DNA of 8,854 nt from an uncultured Mycoplasmatota bacterium (GTDB lineage Bacteria; Bacillota_I; Bacilli_A; RF39; UBA660): positions 1 to 8,854 of the forward strand of contig CAOKLK010000014.1 of NCBI GenBank assembly GCA_948469295.1. The letters are read 5' to 3'. Position 1 is the first letter of the stretch. The number at the start of each line of letters is the position of its first letter. Under the pieces are notes generated by a model, which did no database searches, was not told where the DNA came from, and worked only from the letters and a program-made list of their open reading frames with translations. Shown piece by piece: positions 1 to 6,487 of this stretch. A program made the translations under genes and the position numbers.

Positions 1-290
1 CAGCTTCTTTGGAATTTCAAATCAATGAAATAAGTTTTTTAGGAGAAATAAAAGATATAACGGAACCAGATAATTATATATTACCAGAAAGAATAAGTTT
101 AATTGGAAAAATAATCAGAGAAACAGCAACATCCTTAGAAGATTTAAAAAGAATCTGTAATCTTTTATATGTACTAAATACAAATGAAACGAAAGAAATT
201 CCAAAACAGATAGAATACAATAAAGAAGAACTAGAAGCAGTCAAAAGATTATCACGAAAAATAAATATAAAATTAAGAGAAAAAAAATAA
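1..290 (+). CDS. C-terminal part of an unidentified protein (5' end outside window)
   Basis: The reading frame is open from the left edge (first complete codon at 3-5) to a TAA at 288-290, so about 95 residues of the C-terminus are visible. A TTG at 9-11 could start a 93-residue protein, but no ribosome binding site is visible, no in-frame ATG follows, and the frame stays open upstream, so a gene truncated by the window edge is more likely. The visible part is hydrophilic and probably mostly helical, ends in a basic tail (KINIKLREKK), and has no membrane segment or motif that I recognise. In many Firmicutes secA precedes prfB, but this is not a recognisable SecA C-terminus and it lacks the Cys-rich zinc finger. 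Function unknown; that it is a real coding region is likely from its codon use and its position just ahead of prfB. Confidence 0.6.
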   Translation, partial: ASLEFQINEISFLGEIKDITEPDNYILPERISLIGKIIRETATSLEDLKRICNLLYVLNTNETKEIPKQIEYNKEELEAVKRLSRKINIKLREKK

Positions 291-317
291 GAAAACAATA
301 TATTTTTTCTCTTTTTT
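275..317 (+). terminator. Weak A/T-rich hairpin and T-run after the first gene
   Basis: The arm AAGAGAAAAAAAATA (275-289) can pair with TATTTTTTCTCTT (301-313), with two unpaired A residues and an 11-nt loop, followed by TTTT (314-317). The hairpin spans the TAA stop of the first gene. It has only two G-C pairs, so its strength is doubtful, but its position between a stop codon and a new promoter suits a rho-independent terminator. Confidence 0.4.
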
Positions 318-325
318 GTTATAAT
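317..325 (+). promoter_or_regulatory. Extended -10 promoter for prfB
   Basis: TGtTATAAT (317-325) is a perfect -10 hexamer (320-325) with the TG extension; no good -35 is visible in the A/T-rich sequence upstream, which extended -10 promoters can tolerate. The predicted start of transcription, near 331-332, falls inside the ribosome binding site AAGGAGG (330-336), giving a leader of only about 11-12 nt before the prfB ATG at 343. Either the leader really is this short or a promoter further upstream serves the gene. Confidence 0.5.
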
Positions 326-342
326 AAAGAAGGAGGAAAACT

Positions 343-1432
343 ATGAATAAAATAGAATTAAAAACCATTTTAGAAAATAATTTATCAAAAATAAACGCGA
401 TTGGGAGGGCACTTTGACTTAGATAAAAAAAATCAAGAAATTGCAAAACTAGAACAAGAAATGAAACACGAAGGATTTTGGGATAACATCGAAAAAGCTA
501 ATGAAACAAACAAAATGATAACAAATCTAAAAAAAATAGTAAAAGATGTAAATGAAGTCAAAAATTCTATTGTGGACAACCTAGAACTTATCAACATTCT
601 AGAAGAAAATGAAATAACAAGTATGGAACAAGATATCTGTAATTTAAATACAATTATAGAAGAGTTAGAAGTCAAAACTATGTTAAATCAAGAATTTGAT
701 TCATTAAATTGTTATTTAGAAATTCATCCTGGTGCAGGAGGTACCGAATCTTGTGATTGGGCAAGTATTTTACTTCGTATGTATGAAAGATTCTGTGAAA
801 AAAATAATTATACATATGATATAATTGATGAACAAAAAGGGGAAGAAGCAGGAATAAAAAGTGCAATATTGTTAATAAAAGGACCTTTTGCATATGGCTA
901 TTTAAAAGGAGAAAAAGGAGTACATCGTTTAGTTAGAATTTCCCCATTTGATTCTAATAAAAGACGTCATACGAGTTTTGCATCCGTGAGCATTATTCCA
1001 GAATTTAGCAAAGAAATTGATATAGAAATCAAAGAAAGTGATTTAAAAATAGATGTTTACCATAGTAGTGGAGCAGGAGGACAATCTGTAAATACCTCAA
1101 ATTCTGCCGTTAGAATTACCCATTTACCAACAAAAACAGTGGTCACTTGTCAAAATGAAAGAAGCCAATTAAAAAATAAAGAACAAGCGATGAAAATGCT
1201 AAAAAGTAAATTATTCCAGTTAGAACAAGAGAAAAAAGAACAAGAATTAAATAAAATTAAAGGAATAAATGTTAGCAATGAATTTGGAAGTCAAATAAGA
1301 AATTATGTATTAGAACCATACAAATTAATCAAAGATTTGCGAAGCGGTTATGAATCAAGTAATGTAGACAAAATTTTAGATGGAGACATTTTAGAAATCA
1401 TGGAATCCGTTTTAAAAACAAAGGTGGAATAA
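343..1432 (+). CDS. prfB: Peptide chain release factor 2 (RF2), made through a programmed +1 frameshift
   Basis: RF2 recognises UGA and UAA in the ribosomal A site and triggers hydrolysis of the finished peptide. Translation starts at ATG 343 (AAGGAGG at 330-336), reads 24 codons to CTT (412-414), skips T415 and continues from GAC at 416 to TAA at 1430-1432. The product is 362 residues, close to the usual 365 or so. In that numbering the stop-codon-reading SPF tripeptide is at about 200-202 and the catalytic GGQ at 245-247 inside SSGAGGQSVN, with the usual Ala before GGQ; the His often found just after GGQ is Ser here. The segment around QNERSQLKNKEQAM and the C-terminal GSQIRNYVLEPY are typical of class I factors. 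A start at TTG 401 would drop the conserved N-terminus and is wrong. The next gene begins one base after the stop. Confidence 0.97.
403..418 (+). promoter_or_regulatory. RF2 autoregulatory +1 frameshift site
   Basis: The stretch GGGAGGGCACTTTGAC holds all known elements of the prfB recoding signal: an internal Shine-Dalgarno-like GGGAGGG (403-409), a two-base spacer, the slippery codon CTT (412-414), the in-frame stop TGA (415-417) and the following C (418). When RF2 is scarce, ribosomes pause at UGA and the tRNA-Leu slips from CUU to UUU, entering the +1 frame that encodes the rest of the protein. The 24-codon leader peptide before the stop matches the length seen in other bacteria. Confidence 0.96.
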
Positions 1433-1433
1433 A

Positions 1434-2285
1434 ATGCAAAAAATCAAAAAATACACGATAGTAATTTTAGGACTTCTGTTAATTGCAATTTCCTATAACT
1501 TATTTTTTGTAAGTTATGAACTTGATACAGGAGGTATTAGTGGTCTTGCGATTGTCATAAAAAAATTATTTCAAATAAATGAAAGCTTATTTATTATGAT
1601 ATGTAATATATTTTTAATAATATTAAGCTATATATTTTTAGGAAAAGACTTAACCAAAAATACTTTATTAGGTTCATTACTATTGCCATTAATGATTCGT
1701 GTTACAGAGAATATAAATAAATGGATAATCATCAAAGATTTGGATCCAATATTAATTGCTATCATTGGAGGAACTTTAAGTGGAATTGGATATGGTTTAA
1801 TATTTAAAAATAATTTTACTTCTGGTGGAACAGATATCTTAAATCAAATTGCTGAAAAAAACTTAAAAATACCAATTAGCAAATCCATGATTTATATTGA
1901 TGGAGCTATCGTTTTATTTGGTGGAATTGTTTTAGGAATAGAAAAAATGATTTATTCCATAATTGCTCTTCTACTAATCAGTAACTTAAGCAATAAAACA
2001 ATGTTAAATATTAATAAAAATAAAGTATTTTATATTCAAACTACAAAATATAAAAGTGTCACATCTTATCTAACAGAAGATTTAAAATATGACATAACTA
2101 TTTTCGACACCCTTGGAGGTTTTACATTAAAATCTCAAAAATTAATCTTATGTAGTATTAAATCATCAGATTATTACAAAGTAAAAACTGGATTAGAATT
2201 AATTGATCCAAAAATATTTATTACCATCACAGAAAACTATGAATTACTAAATGAAAATCAAATGGTCCCAACTTATAAATTATAA
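1434..2285 (+). CDS. YitT-family integral membrane protein (DUF161/DUF2179)
   Basis: The 283-residue product has an N-terminal membrane region with hydrophobic segments at about 7-27, 51-69, 76-92, 105-124, 151-169 and 171-184, then a soluble C-terminal domain (about 195-275). The family signatures are a glycine-rich turn after the first helix (DTGGISGLAI, 31-40) and FTSGGTDIL (128-136). This fits the YitT/YpjC/YqfU group of Firmicutes, whose transport substrate is not established. The C-terminal part matches the DUF2179 fold in position and pattern but lacks the GEGF-like ending common in the family. The start is set by AAGGTGG (1421-1427), inside the end of prfB, six bases before ATG 1434. 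Only one base separates it from the prfB stop, so it is probably co-transcribed and translationally coupled with RF2. Family assignment is firm; function is open. Confidence 0.88.
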   Translation: MQKIKKYTIVILGLLLIAISYNLFFVSYELDTGGISGLAIVIKKLFQINESLFIMICNIFLIILSYIFLGKDLTKNTLLGSLLLPLMIRVTENINKWIIIKDLDPILIAIIGGTLSGIGYGLIFKNNFTSGGTDILNQIAEKNLKIPISKSMIYIDGAIVLFGGIVLGIEKMIYSIIALLLISNLSNKTMLNINKNKVFYIQTTKYKSVTSYLTEDLKYDITIFDTLGGFTLKSQKLILCSIKSSDYYKVKTGLELIDPKIFITITENYELLNENQMVPTYKL

Positions 2286-2292
2286 AAAAAAT

Positions 2293-2320
2293 TGCTATCT
2301 TCACCAGTTTTTTTTATAAT
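2293..2320 (+). promoter_or_regulatory. Sigma-A-type promoter for tilS-ftsH
   Basis: TTGCTA (2293-2298), a 16-base spacer and a perfect TATAAT (2315-2320) lie in the 62-base gap after the yitT-like gene. Transcription would start near 2327, about 21 nt before the tilS ATG at 2348. No convincing terminator for the preceding gene is seen in the gap, so read-through from prfB is also possible. Confidence 0.6.
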
Positions 2321-2347
2321 AAACGATTAGAAGAGAGCAGGTGAAAA

Positions 2348-3694
2348 ATGCAAAACGAATTAAAATTTTTAAAAACAATCATAAAAGAAAATGATTCAAT
2401 TGTTTTTGCTTGTTCTGGAGGACCAGATTCGATGTGTTTATTACACCTTCTTTTAACAATCAAAGAAGAAAGAAATATAACATTAATTTGTGCCCATGTA
2501 AATCACAAAAAAAGAAAAGAAAGTGATGAAGAATATATATTTGTTCAAAACTATTGTAAAGAAAATGATATCTTATTTGAAGGATTTGAAATAAATAACT
2601 ATCATGAAAAAAACTTTCACAATGAAGCCCATCAAATTCGTAGAAAATTTTTTAATGAAATCATAAAAAAATATCATGCGAAATATTTCATGACAGCACA
2701 TCATGGAGATGATCTAATGGAAACCATATTGATGCGTATTACAAGAGGAAGTTCCATCAAAGGATACAACGGATTTCAAAAAATACAAGAAGAATCAAAT
2801 TATACCATTATAAGACCTTTAATTACAAAAACAAAACAAGATATACTAACTTTTAATAAAGAAAATAAAATTCCTTTTCGAATAGATCTAAGTAACGAAC
2901 AAGATACATATACCAGAAATCGATTTCGCCATCATATCTTACCTTTTTTAAAAGAAGAAAATAAAGACGTCCATCTAAAATTTTTAAAATTCAGTGAAGA
3001 ATTCAGTCGAATAAATGAATTTCTTGTGAAATTTACTAAGAATGCCTTGACGGAATGTATAGAGAATGATAACGTACTTATTGTTGAACTGAAGAAGTTT
3101 GACAAAATACTTCAAAAAGAAATCATCAAAGAATATGTAAAAAATATCTATCAAGAAGAAATAACACTTATGACAGAAAAACATATCAATGCCATATTAA
3201 ATCTGATCAATAGTAAAAAAAGTAATAATAAAATATCTTTACCAAAAAACTATTGGGCAAAGAAAAATTATGATCTATTTAAAATAGAAAAAAATAATAA
3301 AGAACCAAATTATTTAATACAATTAAAAGAGGAAGTAAAAACTCAAAATTGGAGGATTAAAAAAATTTCTGATACAAATGAAAAAAGTAATAATATCATA
3401 AGACTAAATAGTAAAGAAATAAACGGACCATTATTTATTCGAAATCGAAAAGAAAAAGACAAAATTGCTTCCAAAAATTTAAAAGGACATCAAAAAATAA
3501 AAGATATTTTTATGAATGCCAAAATACCATTAAACAAAAGAAACGAATGGCCAATCTTAGTGGATAAGGAAGATCAAATTCTTTGGGTACCAGGACTAAA
3601 AAAATCAAAATTTGATAAAGATTTTCAGGAATGTTATGATATAATATATAAATATGATTTAAGTAAGGAGAAAGAATATGCCACGAAAAAATAA
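2348..3694 (+). CDS. tilS: tRNA(Ile)-lysidine synthetase
   Basis: TilS uses ATP and lysine to convert C34 of the CAU-anticodon tRNA-Ile into lysidine, switching it from Met to Ile identity so that it reads AUA; it acts in the cytoplasm and is normally essential. The 448-residue protein shows the N-type ATP pyrophosphatase P-loop SGGPDS (23-28), a second nucleotide/tRNA motif TAHHGDDLMETILMR (116-130), and the conserved RNRFRHHILPFL (190-201) closing the catalytic domain. A lysine-rich middle region (about 205-340) follows, then the C-terminal TilS domain from about 360 to 425 (PLFIRNRKEKDKI, ILWVPGLKKSKF). The loop after HVNH (49-52) reads KKRKESDEE where many homologues have GLRGEESDEE. ATG 2348 follows CAGGTGA and gives a full-length N-terminus. 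Its last 17 bases overlap ftsH. AUA codons are frequent in this AT-rich window, consistent with heavy dependence on TilS. Confidence 0.95.
   Translation: MQNELKFLKTIIKENDSIVFACSGGPDSMCLLHLLLTIKEERNITLICAHVNHKKRKESDEEYIFVQNYCKENDILFEGFEINNYHEKNFHNEAHQIRRKFFNEIIKKYHAKYFMTAHHGDDLMETILMRITRGSSIKGYNGFQKIQEESNYTIIRPLITKTKQDILTFNKENKIPFRIDLSNEQDTYTRNRFRHHILPFLKEENKDVHLKFLKFSEEFSRINEFLVKFTKNALTECIENDNVLIVELKKFDKILQKEIIKEYVKNIYQEEITLMTEKHINAILNLINSKKSNNKISLPKNYWAKKNYDLFKIEKNNKEPNYLIQLKEEVKTQNWRIKKISDTNEKSNNIIRLNSKEINGPLFIRNRKEKDKIASKNLKGHQKIKDIFMNAKIPLNKRNEWPILVDKEDQILWVPGLKKSKFDKDFQECYDIIYKYDLSKEKEYATKK
3637..3645 (+). promoter_or_regulatory. Possible internal promoter for ftsH in the end of tilS
   Basis: TGaTATAAT (3637-3645) is a perfect extended -10 element 32 bases before the ftsH ATG. 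The best -35 candidate, TTGATA (3612-3617), is 22 bases upstream of the hexamer, too far for normal spacing, so any activity would rest on the extended -10. In such AT-rich coding sequence a chance match is quite possible. An extra promoter would let FtsH respond separately from tilS. Confidence 0.35.
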
Positions 3695-5660
3695 TGTAAA
3701 CACAATCAAAAATTTATTTCCCTATGTAATACTGATATTAGTAATATTTATTGTATTATCAGTATTGAGTATGGGAAGAGTTGTAACCAATGAGTTAACA
3801 ACAGGAGAACTGATGAATGCTATTTCAGCAAAAACAATTACAGAAATAGTAATTACTCCAAGTGGAGAAGAAAATATCTACTACATTGAAGGAAAATTAA
3901 ACAATTACAAAGACAATGAAAATTTTCAAGCAAAAGTAGTAGAAGCAGAATTATCTAATATTGTAAAATATGCCGAATCAAATAACTTAAAAGTTTATGA
4001 AACAAAACCAGATCCAGGAACCTTTTCTTGGATGTACGTCATCATCAATGTATTACCATTACTTTTATTAGTTGTATTCACATATTTCCTATTTTCAAAA
4101 ATGGCAAATAGCAACAAAGGAAGTATGGATTTTGGAAAAAGTCGTGCTAAATTAAGCGAAGATGGTGGATCAGTTAAATTCAAAGATGTAGCAGGATTAA
4201 AAGAAGAAAAAGAAGAAGTAAAAGAACTAATTGACTTCTTAAAAAACCCAAAAAAATTCCAAAAACTTGGTGCTAGAATTCCTAAAGGAGTTTTATTAGT
4301 AGGTCCTCCAGGAACTGGTAAAACATTACTTGCCAAAGCGGTTGCTGGAGAAGCGAATGTTCCTTTCTTCTATATAAGTGGTTCTGATTTCGTAGAACTA
4401 TTTGTAGGAGTAGGAGCAAGTCGTGTAAGAGAAATGTTTAAAGATGCCAAAAGAAATGCACCATGTTTAATCTTCATTGACGAAATCGATGCAGTAGGAC
4501 GTCAAAGAGGATCCGGAATTGGTGGAGGACATGATGAAAGAGAACAAACATTAAACCAATTACTTACCGAGATGGATGGATTTGGAGCAAATGAAGGAAT
4601 CATTATTATTGCTGCTACAAACCGTCCAGATGTCTTAGATCCAGCCCTTCTAAGACCAGGAAGATTTGATCGACAAGTAACAGTGAATTTACCAGATGCA
4701 AGAGAACGTGAAGAAATATTAAAAGTCCATGCAGAAAACAAAACATTTGCCAAAAATGTTAATTTAAAAAATATCAGTCTTCGAACTCCAGGATTTAGTG
4801 GAGCAGATTTAGAAAACCTATTAAACGAAGCAGCTTTACTTGCTGTAAGAAAAAATCAAGATGCGATTACAATGGATGACATTGACGAAGCAACCGATCG
4901 AGTATTAATGGGACCAGCCAAAACATCTCATAAAATAACGGAAAAAGAAAAAAGATTAGTAAGTATTCATGAAGCAGGACATGCTGTCATTGGAATCAAA
5001 CTAGAAGATGCCAATGAAGTTCATAAAATTACCATTATTCCACGTGGTAGTGCGGGTGGATATACAATGATGCTTCCAAAAGAAGAAAGAATGTCAATCA
5101 TGTCAAAAAATGAACTATTAGCAACCATTACTGGATTCCTAGGAGGACGTGCAAGTGAAGAACTGTTCTTAGGAGAAATAACTACTGGAGCAAGTGATGA
5201 CTTTAAACGTGCAACAAACATTGCCAGAAGTATGGTTACAGAATATGGTATGAGTGAACTTGGACCAATGCAATACGAGCAAAAAGAAGAAGGAATCTTC
5301 CTTGGAAGAGATTACAATAAATCTAAAAACTATTCAGATCAAGTTGCTTTAGAAATTGATCAAGCAGCAAGAAAAATTATTGATGAATGTTATGAAAAAG
5401 CAAAAAGTATCATGAAGAAAAATAAAGATCTAGTAATGCTATTAAGTGATGCATTAATGGAAAGAGAAACACTAACCAAAGAACAAATTGAATCCTTAGT
5501 ATTAACTGGTAAAATAAATGAAGATGAACTAGAAACAACAAAAGATGATGAACCAACTATTTTAAAACTTCGTGAATTAGCCAAAGCAAAAGGAATCAAA
5601 GGTTATACAAAAATGACCAAAGAGGAATTAAAAGAAGCTTTAGATAAAGAAGAACTATAA
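3678..5660 (+). CDS. ftsH: ATP-dependent zinc metalloprotease FtsH, with a Rho_N/SAP-like C-terminal tail
   Basis: FtsH is a membrane-anchored hexameric AAA+ protease that extracts and degrades misfolded membrane proteins and selected cytosolic regulators. In the 660 residues: transmembrane helix 1 at about 13-31, an extracytoplasmic domain to about 115, helix 2 at about 117-140, then the AAA+ module with Walker A GPPGTGKT (209-216), the pore-loop aromatic F242 in FVGVG, Walker B LIFIDEID (264-271) and the second region of homology [19 protein letters not shown] (314-332). The protease has HEAGH (431-435), with E432 catalytic, and D508 as the likely third zinc ligand. After the usual end near 612 come an acidic linker and a helical segment (628-656: [25 protein letters not shown]) resembling Rho_N/SAP modules. 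The start is chosen for TAAGGAGA (3664-3671); it overlaps tilS by 17 bases, without the hpt gene often found between them. A strong terminator begins at the stop codon. Confidence 0.98.
   Translation: MPRKNNVNTIKNLFPYVILILVIFIVLSVLSMGRVVTNELTTGELMNAISAKTITEIVITPSGEENIYYIEGKLNNYKDNENFQAKVVEAELSNIVKYAESNNLKVYETKPDPGTFSWMYVIINVLPLLLLVVFTYFLFSKMANSNKGSMDFGKSRAKLSEDGGSVKFKDVAGLKEEKEEVKELIDFLKNPKKFQKLGARIPKGVLLVGPPGTGKTLLAKAVAGEANVPFFYISGSDFVELFVGVGASRVREMFKDAKRNAPCLIFIDEIDAVGRQRGSGIGGGHDEREQTLNQLLTEMDGFGANEGIIIIAATNRPDVLDPALLRPGRFDRQVTVNLPDAREREEILKVHAENKTFAKNVNLKNISLRTPGFSGADLENLLNEAALLAVRKNQDAITMDDIDEATDRVLMGPAKTSHKITEKEKRLVSIHEAGHAVIGIKLEDANEVHKITIIPRGSAGGYTMMLPKEERMSIMSKNELLATITGFLGGRASEELFLGEITTGASDDFKRATNIARSMVTEYGMSELGPMQYEQKEEGIFLGRDYNKSKNYSDQVALEIDQAARKIIDECYEKAKSIMKKNKDLVMLLSDALMERETLTKEQIESLVLTGKINEDELETTKDDEPTILKLRELAKAKGIKGYTKMTKEELKEALDKEEL
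5036..5051. other. parS-like palindrome inside ftsH (tentative)
   Basis: TATTCCACGTGGTAGT carries the palindromic core CCACGTGG of the Spo0J/ParB site and matches the idealised TGTTCCACGTGGAACA at 12 of 16 positions; the right half is poor. It is the only CACGTG I see in the window and lies about 1.4 kb before parA. However, these bases encode the strongly conserved Pro-Arg-Gly of the FtsH IIPRG segment, so the core may arise from protein conservation and codon choice alone. Confidence 0.2.
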
Positions 5661-5696
5661 TAAACAGAGGAAAAATGAACTCTGTTTATTTTTTTT
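5659..5696 (+). terminator. Rho-independent terminator of the tilS-ftsH unit
   Basis: AATAAACAGAG (5659-5669) and CTCTGTTTATT (5680-5690) form a perfect 11-bp stem with a 10-base loop, followed by an unbroken T-run through 5696. The stem starts within the ftsH TAA stop codon. This cleanly separates ftsH from the unknown gene that follows. Confidence 0.93.
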
Positions 5697-5810
5697 AAAA
5701 TAATAGAATTTTCTAAATGTAAGATTTTTAAAAGAATGATTACAAAAAATTGTTAAATCAAAAAATAAAAAAGTGAAAAAAAGCAAAAAATAAAACCTTA
5801 AATTAGACTT

Positions 5811-5839
5811 TTGACGAATTCTTTTTCCTATGCTAAATT
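5811..5839 (+). promoter_or_regulatory. Promoter for the unknown 159-residue gene
   Basis: TTGACG (5811-5816; five of six to TTGACA), a 17-base spacer and TAAATT (5834-5839) preceded by TGc (5831-5833) make a good sigma-A promoter with an extended -10. Transcription would start near 5846, only about 15 nt before the ATG, with the ribosome binding site AAAGGAGAG (5848-5856) at the very start of the RNA. The sequence from 5697 to 5810, between the terminator and this promoter, is featureless A/T-rich DNA. Confidence 0.7.
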
Positions 5840-5860
5840 TAGCGAACAAAGGAGAGTGCC

Positions 5861-6340
5861 ATGAAAAGTTATTACATTTTTGTTTGTTTAGATAGTGTTC
5901 CAATTATTGAATTATTAGTTAATTCAAAATATAAGGCCATAAAAAAATTTGAAAAAATAGATTGGCAACAAACAAAGTATATTATTTTAGATTTTAAATC
6001 ATCAGAAAAAATAAACGACCAAATCATCGAAAAAGGATGTGTAAAATATCAACAAAAAATTTTAACAAAACAAATTTTATATATAAAAATTAATTTAAAA
6101 AAAGCCCATGAAACCATTTCAAAAAATAAAAAATCTCAATGGAAACCAAAAGAATGGAATTTACTATATTTTGCAGAAAAAGTTTTTTTTGGAGAACCAC
6201 TAGAGTTTATTGAATATCTAAAAAAGACAAAAATTTTTAAAGAAAAAGACATAATAAAATTTGAAGCATCTTTAAAAAATCTTCAAAAAGAAAAAGAATT
6301 TCTAGAATCATGGAATAAAGTGATTAACACCAAAAAATAA
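5861..6340 (+). CDS. Unrecognised lysine-rich protein, 159 residues
   Basis: I do not recognise this protein. It starts at an ATG five bases after an excellent site (AAAGGAGAG, 5848-5856), has its own promoter, and is insulated from ftsH by a strong terminator, so it is very likely a real monocistronic gene. The product has about 21% lysine (34 of 159), no signal peptide and no transmembrane helix. The first 50 residues look like alternating strands and helices (YYIFVCLD, KYIILDF), the middle carries a Trp-containing stretch (QWKPKEWNLLYFAEKVFFGEP, about 93-113), and residues 114-155 are predicted charged helices, perhaps a short coiled coil (about 128-152). Two Cys residues (9 and 60) form no obvious metal site. 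Its place just ahead of parA could suggest a nucleic-acid-related role, but nothing in the sequence proves it. It appears even richer in A/T than its neighbours. Confidence 0.8.
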   Translation: MKSYYIFVCLDSVPIIELLVNSKYKAIKKFEKIDWQQTKYIILDFKSSEKINDQIIEKGCVKYQQKILTKQILYIKINLKKAHETISKNKKSQWKPKEWNLLYFAEKVFFGEPLEFIEYLKKTKIFKEKDIIKFEASLKNLQKEKEFLESWNKVINTKK

Positions 6341-6426
6341 TTCCTTCCAAAATAAAATAAAATAATAATTCTGCCAAAACTTCAAAATATTGCTAATAAA
6401 AAATAAATATAGAACTATTTTTTCTA

Positions 6427-6455
6427 AAGACAAAATATTCTTCTTGTGTTAAAAT
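6427..6455 (+). promoter_or_regulatory. Promoter for parA-parB-mscS
   Basis: AAGACA (6427-6432; four of six to TTGACA), a 17-base spacer and TAAAAT (6450-6455) with a TGt extension (6447-6449) lie upstream of parA. Transcription would start near 6462, about 26 nt before the ATG at 6488. The rest of the 147-base gap after the unknown gene shows no clear terminator, only A/T-rich sequence with short AAAAT repeats. Confidence 0.6.
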
Positions 6456-6487
6456 ATGAATAGCGACTAAAATGTGAAGGTGAGAAA

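Noticed and set aside
401..415. TTG at 401 as the prfB start, giving 343 residues
   Set aside because: It lies inside the frameshift signal; ATG 343 with AAGGAGG plus the CTT-TGA-C slip restores the full RF2 N-terminus.
571..579. TGTGGACAA, one mismatch from an inverted DnaA box
   Set aside because: It is a single site within prfB coding sequence with no cluster of boxes or unwinding element nearby, so it does not mark an origin.
2300..2345. Inverted repeat TTCACC / GGTGAA flanking the tilS promoter
   Set aside because: The arms are only 6 bp and 34 bases apart, one before the predicted transcription start and one in the ribosome binding site; most likely chance.
3995..4336. 113-codon open frame on the - strand within ftsH, and similar - strand frames elsewhere
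   Set aside because: All lie opposite well-supported + strand genes, lack ribosome binding sites, and their products show no family motifs; they mirror + strand codon bias.
5655..5903. 82-codon - strand frame spanning the ftsH terminator and the gap after it
   Set aside because: Its product is low-complexity Phe/Leu/Lys from A/T-rich DNA, and it runs across a strong + strand terminator, a promoter and the start of the next gene.
6349..6370. Short tandem AAAAT-like repeats after the unknown gene
   Set aside because: Low-complexity A/T sequence expected at this base composition; no iteron length or spacing and no terminator stem.
6341..6487. Riboswitch or small RNA in the gap before parA
   Set aside because: Only 147 bases, nearly all A/T, with no stable stem or conserved aptamer core; the promoter lies too near parA to leave room for a structured leader.
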